Source: Roseomonas acroporae
GTDB taxonomy: Bacteria > Pseudomonadota > Alphaproteobacteria > Acetobacterales > Acetobacteraceae
Direction of reading: 5' to 3'
DNA length: 64,000 bases
Assembly (NCBI RefSeq): GCF_023223525.1
Contig: NZ_JALPRX010000065.1
Location: 17,736-81,735, forward strand
Below are positions 38,536 through 47,698 of this stretch, in pieces. Positions within the stretch are counted from its first letter, which is position 1; the number at the start of each line of letters is the position of its first letter. A program made the position numbers and the translations under genes. The notes under the pieces were generated by a model that saw only the letters and a program-made list of their open reading frames with translations, did no database searches and was not told where the DNA came from.

Positions 38536-40332
38536 TCAGTCCAGCACGAAGCCGACATTGCCCGGCAGCCGGCCGCGCGGCGGCTGCCCGCCGCGGCCGA
38601 TCTGGCGCAGCAGCAGGATGCGCTCGACGTCGCTCGGCGGGACGTAGCCGTCGGTCGGCGCGGCGAGCGCGTCCGGCCCGCCCACGGGCCGGACGAGATA
38701 GGGCGTCACGATGATCACCAGCTCGGTCTCGTTGCGCTGGTAGCGGTCGGAGCGGAACAGCGCGCCGAGCACCGGCACCTCGCCGATCCAGGGCGTGGCG
38801 CGGCCATTGTGGCGCGAGCTGTCCTGCAGCAGCCCGGCCACGGCGAAGGACTGGCCGCTGCCGAGCTCGACCGTGGTCTCCGCCCGACGCACGTTCAGCC
38901 CGGGCACGCTGACGGCGTTGCCGTTGCCGCCGAGCAGCCGGACCGAGTTGGTGTCCGACAGCTCGCTCACCTCGGGCCGCACGCGCAGCGAGATGCGCCC
39001 CTCCCCCAGCACCGTCGGCACGAAGGCAAGCGAGACGCCGAACTGCTTGAACTGGATGGCGATCTGGTTGTCGCGCTGGCTGACCGGGATCGGGAACTCG
39101 CCCCCCGCCAGGAAGGAGGCCGCCTCGCCGGTGTTGGCGGTCAGGTTCGGCTCGGCGAGGATGGTGATGAGGTTGTCGCGCGCCAGCGCGTCGATCACCG
39201 CGTTGATGTCGCGGAACTGCTCGGAGCCGGTGCGGATGCCGAAGCCGAAGCGGTCGGACGGGCTGGTGCTCTCGAACAGCGAATTGGCGGTCGCCACGGC
39301 GAGGCCGGCGGGCCCCGCGCCGCCGAGGATGCCGGCGGTGCCGATGCGGCCGACGCTGCCGAGCGCGGTCCAGTTGATGCCGAGCTGCCGCGTCACCTCG
39401 CGGCTGACCTCGGCGATGCGCACGCGCAGGTTCACCTGCGCGGTGCCGGTCAGGTTGAGCCGGTTGTCGATCACCACCCGGTCGTCGGCGAGGCGGGTGC
39501 GCAGCAGCGCCACGGCGCGTTCCGCCTCGGCCGGGCTGGCCACGTTGCCGGTCAGCACCACGCCGTTGCCGCCCATCGTCACCTGCAGCCCGCCGCCGGA
39601 GAAGGCGCCGCGCAGGGCGGATTGCGCCTCGGCCAGCGCCGCGCCGGAGGGACGCACCGTCACCTCCCACTGCGCCAGCGGGCGGCCGCTCTCGTCGATC
39701 GCGGCCAGGGTGGTGCGGCCGCTGGCGACGCCGAACAGGAACACGGTGGAGGGGCTGGCCGGCCGCAGTTCCGCCACGCGCGGGTCGGCGGCGAAGAGCG
39801 AGGCGGCGGCGCCGGGCAGCGTGACCAGCCGGCCGCGGCCGGCCTCCAGCACCAGCGAGGTGACGTATCCCGCGGCCCGCACGGCGGGGCGCTGGACGGG
39901 CGCGGCCGACGGCAGCGGGGCGCTCAGCGGAACCGTGCTCGGCACCGCGCCGGGCGCCGCCCCCGCCAGCGTCCCGAGGGCCGCCATGGTGGTCGGCGCC
40001 GCGATCGGGGCCTGCGGCGGGGCGGCCGGCGCCTGCGTGGCGCCGGGGGACAGCATCAGGACGCCCGGCGGCAGCTGCGTCGCGCCGCCGGCGAACGGCG
40101 CGGGGAAGGCGGCGCCGAATGACAGCGCGCCGCCGCCGACGGGCGGCAGGGCGGTGCCCCAGGGCGCCGGCCACCCGCCGCCGGGCGCGGCAGGCGCCAC
40201 GGCGATGACGGTGGACTGCGCCAGGGCCGGCGCCGCACCGTGGAGCAGGGCCGCCGCGAGGAGCGCGGCCCGCCCGGAGGCCGGGCGCCACCCGGCGCCC
40301 TCGGCTTCCCGCCGCGGCTGGTTGCTGCTCAT
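38536..40332 (-). CDS. cpaC: CpaC/RcpA, Tad outer-membrane secretin
   Basis: This 598-residue secretin forms the outer-membrane channel for the Flp pilus. It has a signal peptide (GRAALLAAALLHGAAPALAQ), a Pro/Ala-rich stretch of about 120 residues, a pilus-assembly N-domain (TLPGAAASLFAADPRVAEL), a BON-like domain and the secretin domain with EPNLTANTGEAASFLAGGEF. The start ATG overlaps cpaB by 4 bp. The long Pro/Ala-rich region is unusual for the family. Confidence 0.92.
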   Translation of the reverse strand: MSSNQPRREAEGAGWRPASGRAALLAAALLHGAAPALAQSTVIAVAPAAPGGGWPAPWGTALPPVGGGALSFGAAFPAPFAGGATQLPPGVLMLSPGATQAPAAPPQAPIAAPTTMAALGTLAGAAPGAVPSTVPLSAPLPSAAPVQRPAVRAAGYVTSLVLEAGRGRLVTLPGAAASLFAADPRVAELRPASPSTVFLFGVASGRTTLAAIDESGRPLAQWEVTVRPSGAALAEAQSALRGAFSGGGLQVTMGGNGVVLTGNVASPAEAERAVALLRTRLADDRVVIDNRLNLTGTAQVNLRVRIAEVSREVTRQLGINWTALGSVGRIGTAGILGGAGPAGLAVATANSLFESTSPSDRFGFGIRTGSEQFRDINAVIDALARDNLITILAEPNLTANTGEAASFLAGGEFPIPVSQRDNQIAIQFKQFGVSLAFVPTVLGEGRISLRVRPEVSELSDTNSVRLLGGNGNAVSVPGLNVRRAETTVELGSGQSFAVAGLLQDSSRHNGRATPWIGEVPVLGALFRSDRYQRNETELVIIVTPYLVRPVGGPDALAAPTDGYVPPSDVERILLLRQIGRGGQPPRGRLPGNVGFVLD

Positions 40333-41168
40333 CGGAAGCGTATCTCCTCGACGTTCTGGGGGCCCTTGAACACGCGCACCGCGCTGCCGCCGCCGCTCCG
40401 CCCGGCCATCAGGCCGGGGCTGACATCGCCGCCCCAGACGCGCATCGGCATCGCCTCGGCGGGGCCGGCCGGCGTGCCGGCGGCGCGCACGGACAGGGAC
40501 AGGCGGCCGAGGCGCGCGGCCACCGCGACGCGGGTGGCCTGCTCGGCCGAGACCTCCAGCGTCACGGTCCGGTTGCCCTCGCGCAGCGGATCGGCGAGGC
40601 CGCCGGGCTGGGCGCCCTGCACCAGCGAGCGGTCCACGGCGATCACCCGCACCGCGTTCAGCACCCGCTCGCCGAGGACTCGGCGGCCGGGTGGCTGCTC
40701 GCCCTCGTCCAGGGTCTGGGTCAGGATCACGTCCACCCGGTCCCCCGGCCAGATCAGGCCGGCGGTGCCGGACACGGCGTCCACGCCGACGGTCACGGCG
40801 CGCGCCCCCGGGGCGAGCACTGCGGCGAGGAAGCCGTGATCGCCCGGCCGCAGCAGCGCGCCCGCCCGCAGCAGGTCCCCCGCCGGCAGGGAGCGGCGGA
40901 CCATGGCGCCCGCCACCTCCAGCCGCGCGGCCTGGGTGTCGCGGATCGCGTCCTCGGGCAGCTCGCCCGGCGCGACCTCGCGGGCGCCGACATCCTCGAT
41001 CCGCAGCAGCGTGCCGCCCTGGACGGGATTCGCCGCGACCAGCACCGCGACCCTGGCGGGCGGCGCCTCGGCCATGGCCGCCGCCGGCGGCTCGGGCGTC
41101 AGCATGACCGCCGCCACGCCGAGGCCGCTGACGAGGACGAGTCCGATGATCAGCGCGCGCGCCATCAT
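40329..41168 (-). CDS. cpaB: CpaB/RcpC, Tad pilus assembly protein with SAF domain
   Basis: This 279-residue protein has one N-terminal membrane helix (ARALIIGLVLVSGLGVAAVML), then a SAF domain (VAANPVQGGTLLRIEDVGARE in part) and a C-terminal CpaB domain with WPGDRVDVILTQT. It helps assemble the secretin. ATG 41168 overlaps the cpaA stop; its own stop overlaps cpaC. Confidence 0.92.
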   Translation of the reverse strand: MMARALIIGLVLVSGLGVAAVMLTPEPPAAAMAEAPPARVAVLVAANPVQGGTLLRIEDVGAREVAPGELPEDAIRDTQAARLEVAGAMVRRSLPAGDLLRAGALLRPGDHGFLAAVLAPGARAVTVGVDAVSGTAGLIWPGDRVDVILTQTLDEGEQPPGRRVLGERVLNAVRVIAVDRSLVQGAQPGGLADPLREGNRTVTLEVSAEQATRVAVAARLGRLSLSVRAAGTPAGPAEAMPMRVWGGDVSPGLMAGRSGGGSAVRVFKGPQNVEEIRFR

Positions 41169-41704
41169 GGCTTGCCACCTCCGGGAACCAGGTGCGACAG
41201 GGCGCAGGCGATGGTGCCGGCCGCGATGGCGACGCCGTAGGGCAGCGGTCCGCCGCGCCGCAGGCGGCGCCGCTCCACGGCGCGCAGCCGCCGGGCGAGC
41301 GAGGCGCCCCGCCCCGCCAGCGGCGGCGGCTCGCCCTGAAGGCAGCGGGCGAGGAGCAGGTAGAGCAGCGCCATCCCGCCGCCCGCGGACGCGATCGCCA
41401 GCAGCAGCGCCGGCACCTCGGCGGTGGGCACCAGCAGCGTCGCGGCCGGCAGCAGCTTCACGTCGCCGCCGCCGATCCAGCCGCGCCACCAGAACAGCAC
41501 GCCCGCGCCCAGCACCAGGGCCGGCGCGGGCAGGGACCAGAGGAACGGCACCGGCCCCTCCGCCGCCCGCGCGGCGCCGCCGAGCAGCGCGAGCAGCAGC
41601 GCGGCGCGATCCGGCAGAAGGCGGGTGGCGAGATCGTTCAGCGCCGCCGCGACGAGCAGCGGCACCGAGACGAGGGTGGCCAGCACGGGAATGCCTGCGA
41701 GCAT
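41165..41704 (-). CDS. cpaA: CpaA/TadV prepilin peptidase
   Basis: This 179-residue membrane aspartic protease has the GGGDVKLLPA motif (GxGD type) and an N-terminal segment ALNDLATRLLPD with the first Asp. It would process the Flp prepilin and TadE-like pseudopilins. The ATG is preceded by GGGGA; the frame continues upstream but with no membrane segment. It is the first gene of the tad operon; no flp pilin precedes it. Confidence 0.9.
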   Translation of the reverse strand: MLAGIPVLATLVSVPLLVAAALNDLATRLLPDRAALLLALLGGAARAAEGPVPFLWSLPAPALVLGAGVLFWWRGWIGGGDVKLLPAATLLVPTAEVPALLLAIASAGGGMALLYLLLARCLQGEPPPLAGRGASLARRLRAVERRRLRRGGPLPYGVAIAAGTIACALSHLVPGGGKP

Positions 41705-42111
41705 TCCCCGACTATGCAGATGAGGTCTTTTGAATTCGTGAAGCCAGGCTGCCGTGCGCCCTTCCCCGCCCCGCAGGGCCGGGGCGAAAGGACGTCGGAA
41801 CCACCACGCGCACAAATCAGTTGCGACTGATTATCATAATCGATAAACGGCGCGTAATCTCCCCGCACGGTGCCGCCCCGAATGAACCCGCCCACGCAGC
41901 CGATCGCCCCAGGTGCCTGAACCCCGCCAGCCGGCGGCGCCCCGTCCGGCGGGCCGCCTTCGCCCGGCGGGCACGGCCGTAGCCGCGGCAGGCCGCGCTC
42001 CCGGCAGGACCGTGCCCCGCCGCCGACCGACCGTCGCACGGCCCCGGCCGGCCATCCCCATCGCCGGCGCACCGGTCCGGCCCACTCGTCCCGCGGAGGC
42101 TTGATCCCGGC
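41705..42111. other. Divergent region between cpaA and the hemin receptor
   Basis: This 407-bp gap separates the tad operon from the hmu cluster. It has an AT-rich patch near 41726-41740, a Fur-like element at 41828-41847, then about 260 bp of GC-rich sequence before the receptor start. No Flp pilin or other small gene was recognised. Confidence 0.6.
41828..41847 (+). promoter_or_regulatory. Fur-like iron-responsive operator
   Basis: GATTATCATAATC (41829-41841) is a perfect palindrome around its central C, overlapping TTATC...GATAA (41831-41846). The overlapping inverted repeats and AT-rich composition resemble a Fur box (GATAATGATAATCATTATC). It lies about 265 bp ahead of the hemin receptor gene, whose function would be iron-repressed, and about 125 bp ahead of cpaA on the other side. 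RirA or Irr binding is also possible in this class. Confidence 0.6.
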
Positions 42112-44370
42112 ATGCCCTACCACGACACCCGACGCGCGCTGGCCACGCCGCTGGCGGCCCTGCTGCTGGCCACGCCGCTGGCCGCCCCGCCGGCCGCGCG
42201 CGCGCAGGGCGCGCCGCCGGCCGGCACCGCGCCGTCCGAGGCGGCGGGGCCCGCCACCGCCCTGGACGCGGTGACCACCACCGCCACCCGCATCCCGCAG
42301 CCGATCGCCGACGTGCCGGCTACGGTCACGGTGATCGACGCCGAGCAGCTCGAGCGCCAGAACGCGGTCCGGCCGCAGGACGCGGTGCGCTACGAGCCCG
42401 GCGTCTCCTTCTCCAACAGCCCGCTGCGCGCGGGCGGCGGCAACTTCAACATCCGCGGCATCGGCGACAACCGCGTGCGGGTGCTGATCGACGGCGTCCG
42501 GCTGCCCGACTTCCCCGAGAGCAACATCGGCGCCGGCACCTTCACCCGCGACTTCGTCGATCTGGAGACGGTGCGACGGATCGAGATCGTGCGCGGCCCG
42601 GCCTCGGCGCTGTACGGCTCGGACGCGATCGGCGGCGTGGTGAACTACATCACCAGGGACCCGGGCGACTACCTCGACGCCGCCACCGGCCGCAACCTCC
42701 ACGCCTCGCTGCGCGCCGGCTACTCGGGCGCCGACCGCTCCTTCACGGAGAGCGTCCTCGGCGCCGCGCGCCAGGGCGACGTGGACGCGATGCTGCTCTA
42801 CACGCGCCGCGACGGGCACGCGCTGGACCCGAACGGCCGCCTCTCGCCCAACCCGCAGGACTACCGGACCAATTCCTTCCTCGCGCGCACGGTCTGGCGC
42901 ATGACGCCCGCCGACACGCTGCGCCTGACCGGCGAGCTGCTGACGCGCCAGGTCAGCACCGACATCCGCACCGACCTCGTCTCCAGCGGCAGCGGCGCCG
43001 CGCGCACCACGGTGCTCTCCAGCCGCGGCGACGACGAGACCACGCGCGGGCGCATCCAGCTCGACTACAGCCACACCGAGCCGTTCCTGTTCGTGGACCG
43101 GACCGACCTGCACTTCTACTGGTCGCACCTCGACCGGCAGGAGCTGACCAGCCAGCTCCGCTACGTCGGCGCCGGCACGCCGCTGATCCCGAACCGGCTG
43201 CGCTGGACCGACACCAGCCAGGACCAGGACATCCTGGGCACCGACCTGCAATTCCGCTCGCACTTCAGCCTGTTCGGCGTCGAGAACCGGCTCGTCTACG
43301 GCGCCACCGTGGAGCGGATCGACACCTCCCGCCCGCGCGACCGCTACGAGCAGAACCTCGTCACCGGCGTGTTCAACGCGACCGTCGCGGGCGAGACCTT
43401 CCCGAACAAGAACTTCCCCGACACCACCACCTACCAGACCGGCGTCTACCTGCAGGACGAGTTCAGCGTCGGCCGCCTCTCCTTCCTGCCGGCGATCCGC
43501 CTCGACTACTACGCGCTCAACACCCGCCCGGACGCCGACTTCCTGCGCTCGGCGCAGACCGGCACCGCCGCCGCCGTGCGCAATTTCGACGCCTTCGCCG
43601 CCTCGCCGAAATTCGGCGTGACCTACCGGCTGGACGAGACCTACTCGCTCTACGGCCAGTACGCGCGCGGCTTCCGCGCCCCGCCCTACGACACGGCGAA
43701 TTTCGGCTTCACCAACTTCCAGCAGTTCTACACCATCCTGCCGAACGGCAACCTCAACCCGGAATACGTGAACTCCTTCGAGGGCGGCCTGCGCGGCCGC
43801 TTCGACGACGGCTCCTCCTTCCAGCTCACCGGCTTCTACAACCGCTATTCCGACTTCATCGAGACGCAGACCCTGGGCACCACCCCGGCCGGGCTGACGG
43901 TGTTCCAGTACGGCAACGTCCGCAACGCCGAGATCTACGGCGGCGAGGCGCGCGGCGAGTACCGGATCTCCCCGCAATGGCGCCTGCGCGCCGCGGCGGC
44001 GCTCGCGGTGGGCGAGAACCTCGACACGCACCGGCCACTCGCCGGCGTGGACCCGCTGCGCGGCGTGCTCGGCGTCGCCTGGCAGAGCGGCTTCGGCCTC
44101 GGCGCCGAGGCGAACCTGACCGGCGCGCTGCGCAACCGCCGCACCGCCACCACCACCGAGTTCAAGGCGCCCGCCTACGCGGTGCTCGACCTCGCCATGC
44201 ACTACGACCTCGGCAGCAGCTTCACCATCAACGCGGGGCTCTTCAACGTGTTCAACGCCCGCTACTTCGCCACCCCCGACGTGGTCGGCCTCGCCGCCAC
44301 CAGCGCGAACCGCGACCTCTACGCCCAGCCCGGGCGCTACGCGGCGGTGAACGTGACGCTGCGCTTCTGA
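42112..44370 (+). CDS. hmuR: TonB-dependent hemin/hemoglobin receptor
   Basis: This 752-residue outer-membrane receptor has a signal peptide ending at about residue 31 (ARAQ), a plug domain (VPATVTVIDAEQLERQN, RVRVLIDGVRLPDFPES, SALYGSDAIGGVVNY) and a 22-strand barrel ending in NVTLRF. The barrel segment with FRAP (GFRAPPYD) followed by NGNLNPEY is the motif pair of heme receptors. hmuTUV follow, so hemin is the most likely ligand; a siderophore or cobalamin receptor is the alternative. Confidence 0.88.
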   Translation: MPYHDTRRALATPLAALLLATPLAAPPAARAQGAPPAGTAPSEAAGPATALDAVTTTATRIPQPIADVPATVTVIDAEQLERQNAVRPQDAVRYEPGVSFSNSPLRAGGGNFNIRGIGDNRVRVLIDGVRLPDFPESNIGAGTFTRDFVDLETVRRIEIVRGPASALYGSDAIGGVVNYITRDPGDYLDAATGRNLHASLRAGYSGADRSFTESVLGAARQGDVDAMLLYTRRDGHALDPNGRLSPNPQDYRTNSFLARTVWRMTPADTLRLTGELLTRQVSTDIRTDLVSSGSGAARTTVLSSRGDDETTRGRIQLDYSHTEPFLFVDRTDLHFYWSHLDRQELTSQLRYVGAGTPLIPNRLRWTDTSQDQDILGTDLQFRSHFSLFGVENRLVYGATVERIDTSRPRDRYEQNLVTGVFNATVAGETFPNKNFPDTTTYQTGVYLQDEFSVGRLSFLPAIRLDYYALNTRPDADFLRSAQTGTAAAVRNFDAFAASPKFGVTYRLDETYSLYGQYARGFRAPPYDTANFGFTNFQQFYTILPNGNLNPEYVNSFEGGLRGRFDDGSSFQLTGFYNRYSDFIETQTLGTTPAGLTVFQYGNVRNAEIYGGEARGEYRISPQWRLRAAAALAVGENLDTHRPLAGVDPLRGVLGVAWQSGFGLGAEANLTGALRNRRTATTTEFKAPAYAVLDLAMHYDLGSSFTINAGLFNVFNARYFATPDVVGLAATSANRDLYAQPGRYAAVNVTLRF

Positions 44371-44718
44371 GCCGGCGGGCCGGCGCGGCATCGGGACCCG
44401 TCGCGCGGTGCCGGGGCGCCGCCGTCCCGCCGCACCGGCGCCGGCGGGACCCGTCGATGGAGGGCGGCGGCGGCCGGCGGCGCCTGATACAGTCGGGCGA
44501 CAGCCGCCCCGCCGCCGGCGCCACACGACCGTCGGAGCAGCGCCCCGGCGCCGGCTTCCGCCCTCCCGCCCGTGCTCTCCCGCCCGGTCGCGCCCTCCGC
44601 CACTCCGTCGGGCGGCGCGGCCCGGACTTCCCGGCCACAGGACACCCCGACCACAGGAAGGCAACGTGATCGCCCCAGCCGAACGCCACCGCGATCCGCA
44701 ACGGACCATGCCGTGCGC
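44371..44718. other. Gap between hemin receptor and hmuT
   Basis: This 348-bp gap is very GC-rich. It contains a strong hairpin at 44424-44450 and no recognisable gene. No cobalamin-riboswitch landmarks were seen. Confidence 0.55.
44424..44450 (+). terminator. Hairpin downstream of hemin receptor gene
   Basis: GTCCCGCCG (44424-44432) and CGGCGGGAC (44442-44450) are perfect 9-bp arms around a 9-nt loop, 54 bp after the receptor stop. Without a T-tract it may attenuate rather than end transcription into hmuTUV, allowing more receptor than transporter. Confidence 0.4.
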
Positions 44719-45660
44719 ATGACCGGCCAACGCCCGCACGGGATCGGCCGCCGCGGCCTGCCGGCGGCGGCCGCCGCCTGGACGGCCCTCCCCTGGCCCC
44801 CCCTCCCCTGGCCCCCCCTCCCCTGGGCGACGCGCCCCGCCCGCGCCGCGGCCGGCCGGGTCGTCTGCATCGGCGCCGCGCTGACCGAATGCGTCTTCGC
44901 CCTCGGCGAGGGGCCGCACCTCGTGGCGCGCGACAGCTCCTCGCGCTTCCCCGCCGCCGCCCTGGCGCTGCCAGACATCGGCTACATGCGCGCCCTGCCG
45001 CCGGAGGGGATCGCCAGCCTCTCGCCCGACCTCGTGATCCTCTCGGAGGAGGCCGGCCCGGCCGAGGCGGTGGCGGTGCTGCGCGCCACCGGCCTGCCGA
45101 TGCGCACCCTGCCCGACGGCGCCGGCCCCGGCGCCGCCGAGGCGAAGCTGCGCGGCGTCGGCGCGGCGCTGGGGCGCGACGCCGAGCCGGTGGCGCGCCA
45201 GGTGGCGGCGGACTGGGCGATGCTGGACGCGCCGCTCGCCGGGTTGCGCGCCCGCCCCCGGGTGCTGTTCGTGCTCTCCCTCGCGCGCGGCGCGCCGCTG
45301 GTCTCGGGCGAGGGCACCCATGCCGACGCCGCCATCGCCGCGGCGGGCGGCGTCAACCCGGTGCGCGGCTGGCGCGGCTACCGGCCGCTCTCGGCCGAGT
45401 CGGCGGCGACCCTGGCGCCGGACGTGATCCTGATGATGGATTTCGCCCTGCAGGAGGCCGGCGGCGCCGCCGCCGTGTTCGCCACGCCGGCCCTGGCGGT
45501 GACCCCGGCCGCGCGCGCCGGCCGGGTGGTCGCGCTGGATGGCGGGCTGATGCTCGGCTTCGGCCCGCGCGCCGCCCATGGCCGACGGGCGCTCGCGGCG
45601 CTGCTGCACCCGGACGCCGCCCTGCCGCCGCTGCCGGAGCGTCCGTGGACGGCGGCGTGA
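44719..45660 (+). CDS. hmuT: HmuT, hemin ABC transporter substrate-binding protein
   Basis: This 313-residue periplasmic hemin-binding protein has the HmuT pattern: RVVCIGAALTECVFALGEG, then LPDIGYMRALPPEGIASLSPDL (part). The signal region is odd: residues 24-36 are LPWPP-LPWPP-LPW from a 15-bp repeat, which breaks the usual hydrophobic core. ATG 44719 is used; a GTG six bases upstream is possible. The stop overlaps hmuU. Confidence 0.87.
   Translation: MTGQRPHGIGRRGLPAAAAAWTALPWPPLPWPPLPWATRPARAAAGRVVCIGAALTECVFALGEGPHLVARDSSSRFPAAALALPDIGYMRALPPEGIASLSPDLVILSEEAGPAEAVAVLRATGLPMRTLPDGAGPGAAEAKLRGVGAALGRDAEPVARQVAADWAMLDAPLAGLRARPRVLFVLSLARGAPLVSGEGTHADAAIAAAGGVNPVRGWRGYRPLSAESAATLAPDVILMMDFALQEAGGAAAVFATPALAVTPAARAGRVVALDGGLMLGFGPRAAHGRRALAALLHPDAALPPLPERPWTAA
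44788..44826 (+). repeat. 15-bp x2.6 in-frame repeat in hmuT signal region
   Basis: CTCCCCTGGCCCCCC occurs twice exactly (44788-44802, 44803-44817), followed by CTCCCCTGG. It encodes LPWPP units within the predicted signal peptide. Slipped-strand change in copy number would keep frame and change signal length. Confidence 0.85.
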
Positions 45661-46775
45661 GGCCGGCGGCGGGGGGCGCCGCCGCGCCGGCGCCCGCCCC
45701 CGGCCCGGACCGGACCGCCGGCGCGCCCCCCTCCGCCACCCGGGTGCTGGCGCTCGGCGGGCTGCTGCTCGCCGCCGCCATGCTGGCCGGGCTGCTGCTC
45801 GGCCCGGCCGCGGTCACCGCGCGCGGCCTGCTGGCGACGCTGCTCGACGCGGCCGGCCTCGCGCCGCTGCCGGCCGAGCATGCCCGCGACGCGGCGGTGC
45901 TGGGCGTGATCCGCGCCCCGCGCGTGCTGCTCGCCGCCATGCTGGGCGCCGGGCTGGCAGCGGCGGGCACGGTGATGCAGGGGCTGTTCCGCAACCCGCT
46001 CGCCGATCCCGCCCTGCTCGGCATCTCGGCCGGCGCGGCGCTGGCCGCCGTCGCCGCGATCGTGTTCGGCCATGGTCTGTTCGGGGGCCTGTTCGGGCCG
46101 CAGGCCGGGGCGCTCGGCCTCTGGCTGCTGCCGGTGGCGGCCTTCGCGGGCGGCCTCGCCATCACCTTCGCCCTGTCGCGGCTCGGCACGCGGGCGGGGG
46201 TGACCAGCGTGCCGCTGCTGCTGCTCTCGGGGGTCGCGCTGAACGCGCTGTGCGGCGCGCTGACCGGGCTGCTGATCTTCATGGCCGACGAGCGGCAGGC
46301 GCGCGACATCACCTTCTGGACGCTCGGCTCGCTGGCCGGGGCGCGCTGGCCGCAGGTGCCGGTGGCGCTGGCCCTGGTGCTGCTGCCGGCGCTGCTGCTG
46401 CTGCCGCTGGCGCGGCCGCTCAACGCGCTGGTGCTGGGCGAGAGCGGCGCCTTCCATCTCGGCGTGGACGTGGAGCGCCTCAAGCGCGTGGCGGTGGTGC
46501 TCTCGGCGGTGACGGTGGCGGCCGGCGTCGCCGCGGCCGGGCTGGTGGGCTTCGTCGGCCTCGTCGTGCCGCACCTCGTGCGGCTCGCCTTCGGCGCCGA
46601 CAACCGGCTGGTGCTGCCGGGCTCGATGCTGCTCGGCGCGTCGCTGCTGGTGCTGGCCGACCTCGCCGCGCGCTGGCTCGCCGCCCCGGCCGAGCTGCCG
46701 GTGGGCGTGGTGACGGCCCTGCTCGGCGCGCCGTTCTTCCTGTGGCTGCTGCGGCGGCGGGCCGGCCTCGCGTGA
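45657..46775 (+). CDS. hmuU: HmuU, hemin ABC transporter permease (FecCD family)
   Basis: This inner-membrane permease of about 372 residues has the FecCD hallmarks GTVMQGLFRNPLADPALLGIS and LVGFVGLVVPHLVRLAFG. The GTG at 45657 overlaps the hmuT stop (GTGA); an in-frame GTG at 45645 is an alternative. The first 30 residues are Pro/Ala/Gly-rich. It pairs with HmuV and forms the heme channel. Confidence 0.9.
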   Translation: MRPAAGGAAAPAPAPGPDRTAGAPPSATRVLALGGLLLAAAMLAGLLLGPAAVTARGLLATLLDAAGLAPLPAEHARDAAVLGVIRAPRVLLAAMLGAGLAAAGTVMQGLFRNPLADPALLGISAGAALAAVAAIVFGHGLFGGLFGPQAGALGLWLLPVAAFAGGLAITFALSRLGTRAGVTSVPLLLLSGVALNALCGALTGLLIFMADERQARDITFWTLGSLAGARWPQVPVALALVLLPALLLLPLARPLNALVLGESGAFHLGVDVERLKRVAVVLSAVTVAAGVAAAGLVGFVGLVVPHLVRLAFGADNRLVLPGSMLLGASLLVLADLAARWLAAPAELPVGVVTALLGAPFFLWLLRRRAGLA

Positions 46776-47545
46776 TCGCGGCCGAGGCGCTGGGGGTCGA
46801 TTCGCCCGTGCGCGGCGCCGCGCCGCTGCTGCGGTCGGTCGACCTGGCGGCGCGGGCCGGCGAGGTGCTGGCCCTGATCGGCCCCAACGGCGCCGGCAAG
46901 TCCACGCTGCTGCGCGCCCTGTCCGGCGAGCTGCGCCCGTCGCGCGGCCGCGTGCTGCTGCGCGGCCGGCCGCTCGCCGGCTGGCCGCCGCCCGCCCTGG
47001 CGCGGGCGCGCGCGGTGATGGAGCAGCAGGTGAGCCTCGCCTTCCCGCTCCCGGCGCGCGAGGTGGTGGCGCTGGGCCGGCTGCCCTGGCGCGGCACGCC
47101 CGGCATGGCGCTGGACCGGGCCGCCGTGGGCGAGGCCATGGAGCGGGCGGGCGTCGCGGCCCTGGCGGCGCGGACCTACGCGACCCTGTCCGGCGGCGAG
47201 CGCCAACGCGTGCAGTTCGCGCGCGCCCTGGCGCAGCTGCACGGCGCGGCGGAAGGCGCCCTGCTGCTGATGGACGAGCCGACCGCCAGCCTCGATCCGC
47301 GCCACCGCGGCCTGCTGCTGCGCGCCGCGCGCGGCCTGGCGCGCGACGGGCTGGCGGTGATCCTCGTGCTGCACGACCTGAACGAGGCGGCCTTCGTCGC
47401 CGACCGGGTGGGAATCCTGGCCGAGGGCCGGCTGGTCGCGTCGGGGCCGGCGGCGGCGGTGCTGCGGCGGGAGGTGCTGCGGGAGGTGTACGGCATCGCC
47501 TTCCGCCCGGTCGAAGGCGGCCTGCTGCCCGACCTCGCCGGCTGA
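46772..47545 (+). CDS. hmuV: HmuV, hemin ABC transporter ATPase
   Basis: This 257-residue ABC ATPase has Walker A GPNGAGKSTLL, signature LSGGERQRVQFARAL, Walker B LLLMDEPTASLD, and VLHDLNEAAFVADRVG. The GTG start overlaps the hmuU stop (GTGA), the coupling seen through the operon. HmuV energises hemin import. Confidence 0.92.
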   Translation: MIAAEALGVDSPVRGAAPLLRSVDLAARAGEVLALIGPNGAGKSTLLRALSGELRPSRGRVLLRGRPLAGWPPPALARARAVMEQQVSLAFPLPAREVVALGRLPWRGTPGMALDRAAVGEAMERAGVAALAARTYATLSGGERQRVQFARALAQLHGAAEGALLLMDEPTASLDPRHRGLLLRAARGLARDGLAVILVLHDLNEAAFVADRVGILAEGRLVASGPAAAVLRREVLREVYGIAFRPVEGGLLPDLAG

Positions 47546-47614
47546 GGGCGCAGCCGCGGCGTGCGGGCCCGGCCCGCGCCGCCCTTCCGCCGCTTCTCCC
47601 GCCCCTGTGTCCTC

Positions 47615-47665
47615 CCCCTGGACCTGCCCCTGGACCTACCCCTGGGGACCCGCCCCTGGGGACCC
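47615..47665 (+). repeat. 12-bp CCCCTGGACC repeat array
   Basis: Consecutive units CCCCTGGACCTG, CCCCTGGACCTA and CCCCTGGGGACC, then CGCCCCTGGGGACC, lie in the gap after hmuV. They share the CCCTGG core seen in coding-region repeats elsewhere in the window. Confidence 0.75.
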
Positions 47666-47698
47666 GCCGCGTCGGACCCGCCGGCGCGGCGGCCGGCT

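Noticed and set aside
44371..44718. Possible cobalamin riboswitch before the ABC transporter genes
   Set aside because: No B12-box-like sequence found, and the receptor and binding protein look like hemin uptake rather than BtuB/BtuF.
41638..45609. Minus-strand frame of over 1300 codons opposite the hemin receptor and hmuT
   Set aside because: No domain or signal; the plus-strand genes show clear TonB-receptor and HmuT motifs.
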